The notes beneath the pieces were generated by a model. It was given only the letters and a program-made list of their open reading frames with translations. It was not told the DNA's origin and searched no databases. Below are positions 54,648 to 62,447 of a stretch of DNA of 64,000 bases, piece by piece. This DNA comes from Candidatus Similichlamydia laticola. Lineage in GTDB: Bacteria > Chlamydiota > Chlamydiia > Chlamydiales > Parilichlamydiaceae. The stretch covers positions 1 to 64,000 of the forward strand of contig NZ_QQBG01000017.1 of assembly GCF_003339615.1 (NCBI RefSeq), read 5' to 3'. The first letter of the stretch is position 1; each line of letters starts with the position of its first letter. The position numbers were made by a program, and so were the translations under genes.

Positions 54648-55072
54648 GACATCGTAAGCAAAGGTACAAGCTAGGAAGAAACAGCAGTCATAGGCGTTGT
54701 TTGTTTGCTAACATGTTGAAGGCTCTTGTTGTTTGTGGGAGTATAGAGACTACTCTTTCGAAAGCGAAGGCTTTGCAGCCACTTGCTGATCGATTGATCA
54801 GTTTAGCTAAGTCGGGATCTCTTGCATCTCGGCGTCGGGTGGCCTCCCAATTGATGTTGCGCTACAACAAGCTTTCTCCTAAGGAGGCTCGGCTCGCCCG
54901 AGCCGGGGACCTTTCTGTTTACAACAACGATAGACGTGTTTTAAACGCTCTCTTTAGTGGCTTGGGTGCTCGTTTCTTGTCCAGGGATGGTGGTTACACG
55001 CGTATCCTTAAAAAGGGAACACGGATCGGGGATTGTGCTGATGTATGTGTTCTAGAGTATCTGCCTGAATAG
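54644..55072 (+). CDS. rplQ: Ribosomal protein L17
   Basis: 142 residues. MRHRKQRYKLGRNSSHRRCLFANM is the standard start region (MRH...LGR...HR). The C-terminus is normal for the family. gapA follows, as in Chlamydia. Confidence 0.97.
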   Translation: MRHRKQRYKLGRNSSHRRCLFANMLKALVVCGSIETTLSKAKALQPLADRLISLAKSGSLASRRRVASQLMLRYNKLSPKEARLARAGDLSVYNNDRRVLNALFSGLGARFLSRDGGYTRILKKGTRIGDCADVCVLEYLPE

Positions 55073-55114
55073 TTTTTGTTTTTATGGCATGGCGATGAGG
55101 TTCTGTTAGAAAAG

Positions 55115-56128
55115 ATGACCTGTAAGGTTGCAATTAACGGTTTTGGAAGGATTGGTCGTGCTGTCTTTCGGCGTTTTGTGGAGTTAGGGCGCCTTACTGA
55201 TATCGTTGCCCTAAATGATTTGGCTTCGTCTGATCAACTCGCTTACCTCTTGTCGCGCGATTCCACTCATGGTTCGGCTCCTTTTGTGGTGTCTAGTAAG
55301 AGTGGATATTTGGTTGTGGATGGTCACCATATCGCAGTTCTTCAAGAGAGTGATCCCTCTCGAATTGACTGGTGCCGCTACGACGTGAGGCTGGTCATTG
55401 AGTCAAGTGGTCGCTTTCGTTCCTTAGAGCAAGCCGGTTCTCACTTGAGTGGTGGGGTGGGTGTTGTTTTGGTTTCTTCTCCGGCTAAGGGGGTTCCTTC
55501 TTTTGTTTGGGGCGTCAATCATGAGGGGCTCGTCTCTTCTTCAAGCCGTGTTTTTTCTGCTGCTTCTTGTACCACAAACTGTGCTACGCCGCTTCTGGCT
55601 GTTTTGGATCGTGCTTTTGGTATAGAGGCGTGTTCTTTATCAACTATTCATGCTGTAACTGTTTCGCAGTCTCTTTTGGATGGGCCTTCCGCTAAGAATT
55701 TTCGTTTGGGCAGAGGTGCTTTACAAAACATCATTCCAACTTCAACTGGAGCCTCTAAAGCTGTTGAGGAGATCTTACCTCAACTGAAGGGCCGGTTGAC
55801 TGGTTCTGCTTTTCGGGTGCCCTTACCCGATATTTCTCTTCTAGATCTTGTCCTTTCTTTTCGACATTCTGTCTCTCTTGAAGAAGTTTTTCAGGCCTTA
55901 CGAGAGGCCTCTACTCGCGAGTATGAGGGTATATTGACACTCTCAACAGAGGACCTTGTCTCAACGGACATTTTGGGGAACACGCACTCTTCCGTCGTAG
56001 ATTGTAAAGCTTCTTCTTCCGTAGAAGGAAGTTTGATCAAACTCGTTGCTTGGTATGACAATGAGAGAGGTTACAGTGCAAGGGTCGTCGATCTGGCGCA
56101 ATTTATTTGTGATCGGTGTTTAATGTGA
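55115..56128 (+). CDS. gapA: Glyceraldehyde-3-phosphate dehydrogenase
   Basis: A glycolytic NAD-dependent dehydrogenase, 337 residues. Rossmann motif INGFGRIGRAVFRR, active-site Cys in SAASCTTNCATPL, and the C-terminal WYDNERGYSARVVDL. At the phosphate site, NIIPTSTGASKAV is conserved. The frame opens 13 codons earlier, but ATG 55115 (MTCKVAINGFG) is the family start. Confidence 0.97.
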   Translation: MTCKVAINGFGRIGRAVFRRFVELGRLTDIVALNDLASSDQLAYLLSRDSTHGSAPFVVSSKSGYLVVDGHHIAVLQESDPSRIDWCRYDVRLVIESSGRFRSLEQAGSHLSGGVGVVLVSSPAKGVPSFVWGVNHEGLVSSSSRVFSAASCTTNCATPLLAVLDRAFGIEACSLSTIHAVTVSQSLLDGPSAKNFRLGRGALQNIIPTSTGASKAVEEILPQLKGRLTGSAFRVPLPDISLLDLVLSFRHSVSLEEVFQALREASTREYEGILTLSTEDLVSTDILGNTHSSVVDCKASSSVEGSLIKLVAWYDNERGYSARVVDLAQFICDRCLM

Positions 56129-56203
56129 TTATTTTTTCTTTTGAAGAGAGCCCTTTTGCAGGGCATCTTTTCACTCTTATTTGCAGATCTTGAGGTAGTG
56201 ACC

Positions 56204-56974
56204 GTGCATTTTACAAGAGAACCTATTGTTGAAACTGTGATTACTGCGAGAGAAGGGGCCAAGTTGCTTGTGCGGAGTGCTCGGAGATCTGATGGAGTGG
56301 ACACCTACTTGGTTGAGGCCGTGGAAGTCGTTATGTTTGGTGGTGCGGTTTTTTATCGCTCGGCCAGTCGTCCTAGCCCATTTCTTGTTCCTGTAGGTGA
56401 GTATGAAGTTGTTGAGTGTTCTTCGGGTCGAGTTCATCTTAAGAAACCTATTGAGAAATCAGCTAGACAAGGTCATCGAGACTCTGTTCTAACTCAGGAC
56501 TCTGTTTCTGCCGGTGTACAACAAGCTTCTCTTGTTGAAAAGGGACAGCTTCCCCAGCCATTTCCTTCTGTTGGAACTGGGAGAGCGGTGGCTAGTGAGC
56601 AATCTTCTTCACACCCCTCCCCAGTTCCTTCTAAAGCAAAAAGGGGTAAAACATCTGGTTCAGCCCGAGGAGACAGTCGTCTTCGTCGTCTTGCCGCCCC
56701 CCCTCCTTTCCCAGAGGAGCTCCCTGTATCTGGAGATAAGAGGGACAATGCTTCTCAAGGTAATGAAGATGTGGTAGATCGAGCCTCGAAGATTTTAGCT
56801 TCTCTCATTCCACCACCACCTGTTTTGGTCTCAGACTCCTTGGGATCGGGTCAAAACAAAGGGGCTTCCACGACGAGTTCAGAGTCAGTTGGGGGAGGAC
56901 GGCGCTCTTCCTTTGGCAAGCGTGGGGGAGGTCGATTCGACAGGGAAAGAAGAGGAGGAAGAGAAGCTGATTAG
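56204..56974 (+). CDS. CT504-like conserved chlamydial protein with RGG-rich tail
   Basis: About 256 residues, function unknown. The N-terminal 75 residues form a compact beta-rich domain (FTREPIVETVITAREGAKLLVRS, VDAVEVV-like VEAVEVVMFGGAVFYRS, SPFLVPVGEYEVVE). The rest is low complexity: Ser/Pro-rich with PPPFPEE and IPPPPV, then a Gly/Arg tail with GGGRRSSFGKRGGGRFDRER. Such RGG tails usually bind RNA, which is an inference here. Position after gapA matches C. trachomatis CT504. I take GTG 56204, eight bases after GAGG; the frame is open back to TTG 56141. Confidence 0.75.
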   Translation: MHFTREPIVETVITAREGAKLLVRSARRSDGVDTYLVEAVEVVMFGGAVFYRSASRPSPFLVPVGEYEVVECSSGRVHLKKPIEKSARQGHRDSVLTQDSVSAGVQQASLVEKGQLPQPFPSVGTGRAVASEQSSSHPSPVPSKAKRGKTSGSARGDSRLRRLAAPPPFPEELPVSGDKRDNASQGNEDVVDRASKILASLIPPPPVLVSDSLGSGQNKGASTTSSESVGGGRRSSFGKRGGGRFDRERRGGREAD

Positions 56975-56987
56975 CCTTGGAGGCTGT

Positions 56988-57836
56988 TTGACGCGCTTTC
57001 TTTGTTTTGTTTGTTTTTTCGGCGTGCTCTTCGGTGGCGCTCCTATCGTTGATATAAAGACGTTCGGAGAGTTACCCACTCTTCTTTCCAGTCAAAATCC
57101 GAGTCGTACGGTTGTTTTTTTGGATTTGGATGATCTTGTTTTGCTTCCTACAAGTAGTGTCGGGAGGCTCAAGTGGCTCCATATCATGAAGGCCCTCTTG
57201 TTAGAGCACGGCGTTGTATCTCAAGTGGTGGATCAAGTGAGATTTGCCGTTTGGGAATACGCTCTTTTACACACATCCTTCTCTCTTGCGAGGCAAGAAT
57301 CAAAAGATGTCCTGAAACAACTTCAAATGAGGGGTTTGCCAATTTTGGGGGTTTCAAGAAGGTCTTTTGCTTCCTCTTGCTACTTACCCCTTCAATTAAG
57401 AAAACTAGGTATTGATCTTTTTTCATCTCTTCCCCCTTTTTTACGTCTGTCCCTATTTCTCTCAAGTCGAGAGCCTTGTGCTTTGTTAACCCAAGGCATT
57501 CTGTTTATGGGCTCACTACCTTTAGAAATGGCCTTTAATAAGCTCATCGAGAACGTGTCTTTGCCTCTTCTTTCGGTCGTTTGTATTTCTTCAGATAAGT
57601 CTTTTTTAGAGGAGTCGTTCTCTTTTTTTAATGCGAAAAAGGCGAAGGGCATCTACGCTTTTCTGTCCTTGGAGGAGGAGTTCTTTGAAGCAGAAGACGC
57701 CAAATTTCAACTTCTTTCTATTCGATCAGTTCTAGAGGACCATTTGGTTCACCAATTCCGAGATCCGTCTTCTACTTTTTCTGATAGGGAAGTTGTGCGG
57801 AAAATACGCGATATTTGGGAGATGTGCTCGGGGTGA
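56988..57836 (+). CDS. DUF2608-like exported protein (HAD-like)
   Basis: 282 residues with a signal peptide (MTRFLCFVCFFGVLFGGAP) when started at TTG 56988, which has GGAGG four bases upstream. The mature start has VVFLDLDDLVLLPTSSVG, the DxDxx element of the DUF2608 family found in Chlamydia, Legionella and Coxiella, related to HAD phosphatases. The second Asp follows as in DxD, but the usual Thr after it is Leu/Val. The stop codon lies inside the acceptor stem of the convergent tRNA-Leu gene (12-base overlap). Confidence 0.72.
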   Translation: MTRFLCFVCFFGVLFGGAPIVDIKTFGELPTLLSSQNPSRTVVFLDLDDLVLLPTSSVGRLKWLHIMKALLLEHGVVSQVVDQVRFAVWEYALLHTSFSLARQESKDVLKQLQMRGLPILGVSRRSFASSCYLPLQLRKLGIDLFSSLPPFLRLSLFLSSREPCALLTQGILFMGSLPLEMAFNKLIENVSLPLLSVVCISSDKSFLEESFSFFNAKKAKGIYAFLSLEEEFFEAEDAKFQLLSIRSVLEDHLVHQFRDPSSTFSDREVVRKIRDIWEMCSG

Positions 57837-57907
57837 GACTCGAACTCACACGGACAAACGTCCAAAGGATTTTAAGTCCTCCGTGTCTACCATTCCACCA
57901 CCCGAAC
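57825..57907 (-). tRNA. tRNA-Leu (anticodon TAA)
   Basis: 83 bases on the minus strand. Acceptor arms GTTCGGG and CCCGAGC pair (one U-G), discriminator A at 57825. The anticodon loop CTTAAAA gives TAA, with arms GAGGA/TCCTT. A long variable arm is present, and the T-arm contains TTCGAGT. CCA is not encoded. This is the isoacceptor type modified by TrmL, encoded in this window. Confidence 0.93.
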
Positions 57908-57951
57908 GGGAAAGAAAGTGGAAGTGTAAAGTTGTCATTCGTTTGAGGTCA

Positions 57952-58428
57952 ATGTTGAGCTTGAATCAGGACCATTTTTTTATGCAGAAGGCTCTGGATC
58001 AGGCTCGAATAGCGTTTGAGAAAGGGGAGGTCCCTGTTGGGGCTGTGCTTGTTTTAAAGGAAGATATTCTTGCTTTCGCTCATAATCAAGTTGAAAGCTT
58101 ATTCGATACAACAGCGCATGCTGAAATTCTTGCGCTGAGGAGCGCTGGAAGAAAAAGAAAGAACTGGAGACTGAAAGGCGCCTCTCTTTATGTTACGCTT
58201 GAGCCTTGTCCTATGTGCATGGGGGCCATTTTATTGGCACGTCTCTCCAGGTTGGTATGGGCTGTCACTGATCCTAGGATGGGTGGAACCCACTACAGTT
58301 GGGCAGAAGCTTGTTCTTGGGCTACACCACCTGAGGTAAGAGGAGGTGTCTTGCGCGAGGAGTCCTTACGTCTATTGCAGTCATTTTTTGCTTTGCAACG
58401 TTTAAGAAAGCCCCATTCCTTTTCTTGA
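57952..58428 (+). CDS. tadA: tRNA-specific adenosine deaminase
   Basis: Deaminates A34 of tRNA-Arg(ACG) to inosine. 158 residues. The zinc/catalytic site is HAEILAL with the proton-shuttling Glu, plus EPCPMCMGAIL. The start is set at ATG 57952, after the tRNA-Leu gene; GAGG is only three bases upstream, so TTG 57955 is possible. The open frame extends through the tRNA and is not used. Confidence 0.94.
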   Translation: MLSLNQDHFFMQKALDQARIAFEKGEVPVGAVLVLKEDILAFAHNQVESLFDTTAHAEILALRSAGRKRKNWRLKGASLYVTLEPCPMCMGAILLARLSRLVWAVTDPRMGGTHYSWAEACSWATPPEVRGGVLREESLRLLQSFFALQRLRKPHSFS

Positions 58429-58432
58429 AATT

Positions 58433-58460
58433 TTGGCTCAATCGCATTACACTCTATAAA
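58433..58460 (+). promoter_or_regulatory. Candidate promoter of the rpmE-prfA-ffh block
   Basis: TTGGCT (58433-58438) and TATAAA (58455-58460) with a 16-base spacer, just after tadA and 26 bases before the rpmE start. Confidence 0.65.
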
Positions 58461-58486
58461 GTTTTTTTCTAGAGTTGGTTTTAATC

Positions 58487-58759
58487 ATGAGTAAGAAGAG
58501 AGAGAGAAAAGCACGTTTGCATCCCGAGTATCGTACTGTTGCTTTCGTAGATACTTCTACTGGTGTTCAGTACCTCTGTGGTACAACCTGGAAGGGAAAG
58601 CATGATAAGACATGCGTTGTTAATGGGATAGAATACCCTCTATGCGAGATTCCTATTTCTTCTTCTTCACATCCCTTGTTTACAGGTCAGAAGTACGTAG
58701 ATACTGAGGGAAGAATTTCTAAGTTTAACAAGAAGTATCGCAAGCAATCTGAATCTTAG
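58487..58759 (+). CDS. rpmE: Ribosomal protein L31, type B
   Basis: 90 residues. HPEYRTVAFVDTSTGVQYLCG, then EYPLCEIPISSSSHPLFTG and GRISKFNKKY, match the chlamydial L31 pattern. It lacks the CxxC zinc pairs of type A. ATG 58487 used; weak Shine-Dalgarno. First gene of the translation block. Confidence 0.93.
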   Translation: MSKKRERKARLHPEYRTVAFVDTSTGVQYLCGTTWKGKHDKTCVVNGIEYPLCEIPISSSSHPLFTGQKYVDTEGRISKFNKKYRKQSES

Positions 58760-58783
58760 ACAGCTTATAGGTCGAGTGGCTGC

Positions 58784-59887
58784 ATGTCAGGAGAAGAAAT
58801 CACTTTTGATCCTTCCTTTAAGGCTCAGTTTTTCGAGCGTTTGGGTCAAGTTCAGGCCCAATTGGCTGATTTAGAGATCTTTCGGGATCAAAAAGCGTTT
58901 ATTGAATTGTCAAAAGAACATGCTCGTCTTGTCGATTTAACAACAGCCTTTAGGGAGTTTGACCAACACGAACGAGATATTCAGGAAGTGCAACAGCTGC
59001 TTGTTTCTCAAGGTGCTCACTCCGAAATGTATGTTTTTCTGTCCCAGGAGCTTCTTGCTTTAGAAAAAAAACGAGAAGATATGCGGCATCAGTTGGAACT
59101 TCTCCTTATTCCACCCGATCCGTTAGATGACCTCAGTGCGATTGTCGAAATACGAGCTGGGACAGGTGGAGATGAGGCAGCTTTGTTTGTTGCCGACTGC
59201 GCACGTATGTACCAGCTTTATGCAGATGGGAAGAAATGGACGATTGAAGTTCTATCTGTGATGCCTTCCTCTTTGGGAGGTTTCAAAGAATATATCTTTG
59301 AGGTTTCTGGGAAATCTGCTTACAGAACCTTAAGGCATGAGGCCGGAACGCATCGCGTTCAACGCGTCCCAGTCACAGAAGCACAGGGTCGGTTGCATAC
59401 TTCTGCTGTTACAATTGCTGTTTTAGTTCCAGATGATCCTTCAAGTCATTTTCAAGTGAATGAAAAGGATCTCAAGATTCAGACTTGCCGTGCCTCCGGA
59501 GCCGGTGGGCAACATGTAAATAAAACGGATTCGGCTGTTCGTATTACTCATATTCCTTCCGGTATTGTTTGCTATTGTCAAGAAGAGAGAAGTCAACATC
59601 GTAATCGGGATAAAGCAATGCGCCTCCTTAAAGCGAAGCTTCTCGAAAAGGAACGTACAGAAAAACATGCTGCTGTTGCCGCTTTGAGAGCATCGCAGGT
59701 GGGGAGTGGAGATCGATCAGAACGTATTCGGACATATAATTTTCCTCAAAATAGGGTGACAGATCATCGAATTCAGCTGACGTTATATTCACTAGATCAA
59801 GTGATGAATGGGGCTTTGGAGCCGATTTGTTCTGCTCTTGTTCGCTGGCATGGAAAGAACAGATGTTCACATCAAATATCACCTTAA
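58784..59887 (+). CDS. prfA: Peptide chain release factor 1
   Basis: Recognises UAA/UAG and releases the peptide. 367 residues. The anticodon-mimic region has PVT (in RVQRVPVTEAQG), the RF1 rather than RF2 type, and the catalytic GGQ is at residues about 241-243 in GAGGQHVNKTDSAVR. ATG 58784. It overlaps the start of prmC by 25 bases, coupling the factor to the enzyme that methylates its GGQ. Confidence 0.98.
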   Translation: MSGEEITFDPSFKAQFFERLGQVQAQLADLEIFRDQKAFIELSKEHARLVDLTTAFREFDQHERDIQEVQQLLVSQGAHSEMYVFLSQELLALEKKREDMRHQLELLLIPPDPLDDLSAIVEIRAGTGGDEAALFVADCARMYQLYADGKKWTIEVLSVMPSSLGGFKEYIFEVSGKSAYRTLRHEAGTHRVQRVPVTEAQGRLHTSAVTIAVLVPDDPSSHFQVNEKDLKIQTCRASGAGGQHVNKTDSAVRITHIPSGIVCYCQEERSQHRNRDKAMRLLKAKLLEKERTEKHAAVAALRASQVGSGDRSERIRTYNFPQNRVTDHRIQLTLYSLDQVMNGALEPICSALVRWHGKNRCSHQISP

Positions 59888-60732
59888 GGGATCTGGTCAA
59901 GAAATGGCGAGCTTTTGCCCTCCAAGCAGGACAGTTAGAGAAAGAAGTGGACTGGCTATGTGCCAGAAGGTGTGGCTACGTTTCTCTTTCTCAGCTCTAT
60001 CTTGATTTAGAAAGAGAGGTCAGTAAGGAGTGGCTCGAAAGGACAGAGATTGCCATGCAACGTCTGGTAGGCGGGTGCCCTTTGGAGTACGTTTTAGGTG
60101 AGGCTTTTTTTGACGGGGAATGGATTTGTGTTGACTCTTCCACTTTGATTCCTCGTCCGGAAACGGAGGAAATGTTTTGCTATATCCCTTGGAGTGAGTT
60201 GCCACCGGTTAGTCGAATGCTTGACTTATGCTGTGGTACGGGTTGTTTAGCTCTGGGATTGAAGAAAAGGCGTCCAGACAGCAACAATTTGGTCTTTGCT
60301 TCTGATCTTTGTGCTTCTGCTTTGAAGATTGCTAGGAAAAATGCAGCGCTCTTATCCAGGGAAATTTATTTTAGAGAGGGTTCTTGGTTGGAACCTTGGG
60401 CAGGAGAGTTTTTTGATTTAATCATTTCGAATCCTCCCTATTTGAGCGAAGACGAGTGGAAGGCATTAGACTCTTCCGTAGCCGAATTCGAACCTAAGTC
60501 TGCTCTTGTTGCTGGAGGAAGTGGATTGGAAGGCATTGTGTCTATTTTGAAACGAGCAGGAACGCACCTTAAAGAAAAAGGCTTTCTTCTACTTGAAGTA
60601 GGCTCGACACAAGTTCAAGAGGTCAAGAGACTCGCGACCCATTTTGGTTGGGGGTTAGGGGTAAGTTATTACGATTCTTTCGGGAAGGAGCGTTTTCTTC
60701 TTTTTCAAGGCTGGCAGCCTTCATGTGGTTGA
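59863..60732 (+). CDS. prmC: Release factor glutamine methyltransferase
   Basis: Methylates the Gln of the GGQ motif in release factors. 289 residues. SAM motif MLDLCCGTGCLALGL and catalytic SNPPYLSEDEW near residue 190; the substrate-contacting LIPRPETEEM is present. ATG 59863 lies inside prfA, with GGAAAG just upstream. Confidence 0.96.
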   Translation: MFTSNITLRDLVKKWRAFALQAGQLEKEVDWLCARRCGYVSLSQLYLDLEREVSKEWLERTEIAMQRLVGGCPLEYVLGEAFFDGEWICVDSSTLIPRPETEEMFCYIPWSELPPVSRMLDLCCGTGCLALGLKKRRPDSNNLVFASDLCASALKIARKNAALLSREIYFREGSWLEPWAGEFFDLIISNPPYLSEDEWKALDSSVAEFEPKSALVAGGSGLEGIVSILKRAGTHLKEKGFLLLEVGSTQVQEVKRLATHFGWGLGVSYYDSFGKERFLLFQGWQPSCG

Positions 60733-60741
60733 GGTAGATGT

Positions 60742-62112
60742 ATGTTTTCTGTTTTGAAACAGGGATGGAGCAGGCTGCTCCAAGGAATTAAACAAAAGTC
60801 TTTTCTTAGTGATTGTGACTCTGAAGATATCTGTGCACAGATGCGTTCTTTACTCCTGGAAGCTGACGTACACCCCTCAGTCATTGACCATCTTCTTTCG
60901 AAAATAAAAGAAGGGGCCGCAGAGGCTGTCCAAAGGGGGAAATGGACACCTACTCGTTTCACGGAACTCATTTACGAAGAGGTTGGCCTTTTATTAGGAA
61001 AAACAGAAGAGTCTTCTCGGGAGTATTATGCGGAAGAAGCGGAAAACACGCCCTATTTCTCCCCTGTAGAAAATAAGACCTGTGTTTGGTTGTTTTGTGG
61101 GTTGCCTGGTCAAGGAAAAACAACGCAAATAGCTAAACTAGCTGCTTTTCTTAGGCAACAAGATGTTTCCTTATCGATTGGTCTAGTTTGTGCGGATTTT
61201 AGTCGCCCCATGGCAGGAAAGCAGCTAGAACTTTTAACAAAGGAACTGCATCTTACTCTTTTCTTGGTAGAACCACAGGAGGATCTCGACTCCTTTTTAC
61301 AACGTGTTCTCAAGCAATCTCGTTTGCAAGGTATACATCTTCTTCTTGTAGATAGTGCCGGTTGTCTCGATACAGACATCACAGCCATGCAGGAGCTAAA
61401 TCAAATTTGTTCTTTGTTAAATCCGGAAAAAGTTTTTTTTGTTGTGCATGGCGGAAAAGGCCAGTCCGTTTTAGAATCTGGTCTCCGTTTCCACGAAAAG
61501 GTCAGATTAACGGGTTTTATCGTGACGATGTTAGATGGGGAGGTCAAAGGGGGCAGTATCCTGTCGATGGTACATCGGGTTGGTGTCCCGATCGTTTTTG
61601 AAGGCTTTGGGGAACGCTTAGAGGATTTACGCCTTTTTAACCCTTTGTCAATGGCGGATCGGATTTTGGGCATGGGGGATACGTTTAATTTAAAAAAGAA
61701 GCTTAGGGGGCCTTTGCAAGGAGACCAAATTGATGATTTGAAGAAAAGAGCTCTTGAGGGGGAGATTACTTTTCAAGACTATTTGGATCAGTGTCGTGCT
61801 TTGAGGAAATGTGGTCCGCTTTCTGCTCTTTTGGCTATGGTCCCTGGCTTTTCTGAGTTGCATTTTGAGGAAAATGATTTTGTTCGCTCAGAGGCAATTA
61901 TTTGCTCAATGAAGGCTAAAGAGAGGCTCTGTCTGGTTCCGTTCTCAGAGAAGAGTTTGCATCGCATCGCTTCAGGTAGTGGTTGCTCCGTTCAGGAGGT
62001 GATGCGTCTTATTCAAAATTTTGAGGCGTTCCGGTCTACTGTTCGCCAAATGGGTTCGTCCTTTGATCTGGACAAGTTAAAAAAAATGATGGGAGGGTTG
62101 AAATGGCACTAA
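60742..62112 (+). CDS. ffh: Signal recognition particle protein Ffh, divergent
   Basis: The SRP GTPase that targets membrane proteins to FtsY/SecY. 456 residues with N, G and M domains. G1 is GLPGQGKTT (about 119-127). Several GTPase motifs deviate: G2 reads ADFSRPMA (usual DxxRPAA), G3 DSAGC (usual DTAGR), and G4 TMLDGEVKGG near 262 (usual TKLDGDARGG, so the G4 Lys is Met). The M domain keeps GSGCSVQEVMRLI and a short Met-rich end, KKMMGGLK. The order with prmC and rpsP is as in Chlamydia; the SRP RNA was not found in the window. Confidence 0.93.
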   Translation: MFSVLKQGWSRLLQGIKQKSFLSDCDSEDICAQMRSLLLEADVHPSVIDHLLSKIKEGAAEAVQRGKWTPTRFTELIYEEVGLLLGKTEESSREYYAEEAENTPYFSPVENKTCVWLFCGLPGQGKTTQIAKLAAFLRQQDVSLSIGLVCADFSRPMAGKQLELLTKELHLTLFLVEPQEDLDSFLQRVLKQSRLQGIHLLLVDSAGCLDTDITAMQELNQICSLLNPEKVFFVVHGGKGQSVLESGLRFHEKVRLTGFIVTMLDGEVKGGSILSMVHRVGVPIVFEGFGERLEDLRLFNPLSMADRILGMGDTFNLKKKLRGPLQGDQIDDLKKRALEGEITFQDYLDQCRALRKCGPLSALLAMVPGFSELHFEENDFVRSEAIICSMKAKERLCLVPFSEKSLHRIASGSGCSVQEVMRLIQNFEAFRSTVRQMGSSFDLDKLKKMMGGLKWH

Positions 62113-62444
62113 AGATTCGGTTGCGACAGCAGGGGCAGAGAAATCGCAAGGTGTATCGATTTGTTGTGGCCGATGCTCGTTGTCCACGTGAGGGTCGTTA
62201 CATTGAGTGTTTGGGTTGGTACAACCCTTTTGCGGTAGGAAGCCAGCTAGAGTTCGTTTTGTCCGAAGAGAAGACGTTGTATTGGCTGGAGAAAGGGGCA
62301 CAGCCAACGGAGAGTTTTCTAAACTTTTTAAACAAATCTGCCCCTGCTGCCGTGCAGTTACTCGAGGCAAGACGTTCCTTACGTGCTAGAAAACGTAAAG
62401 AGGAGAGGAGGAGATCGGCTACTCGGAGAAAGGCGGGCGCTTAA
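62103..62444 (+). CDS. rpsP: Ribosomal protein S16
   Basis: 113 residues. KIRLRQQGQRNRKVYRFVVAD-type N-terminus with GRYIECLGWYNPF, and a Lys/Arg-rich tail. ATG 62103 overlaps the end of ffh by ten bases. Confidence 0.96.
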   Translation: MALKIRLRQQGQRNRKVYRFVVADARCPREGRYIECLGWYNPFAVGSQLEFVLSEEKTLYWLEKGAQPTESFLNFLNKSAPAAVQLLEARRSLRARKRKEERRRSATRRKAGA

Positions 62445-62447
62445 GAA

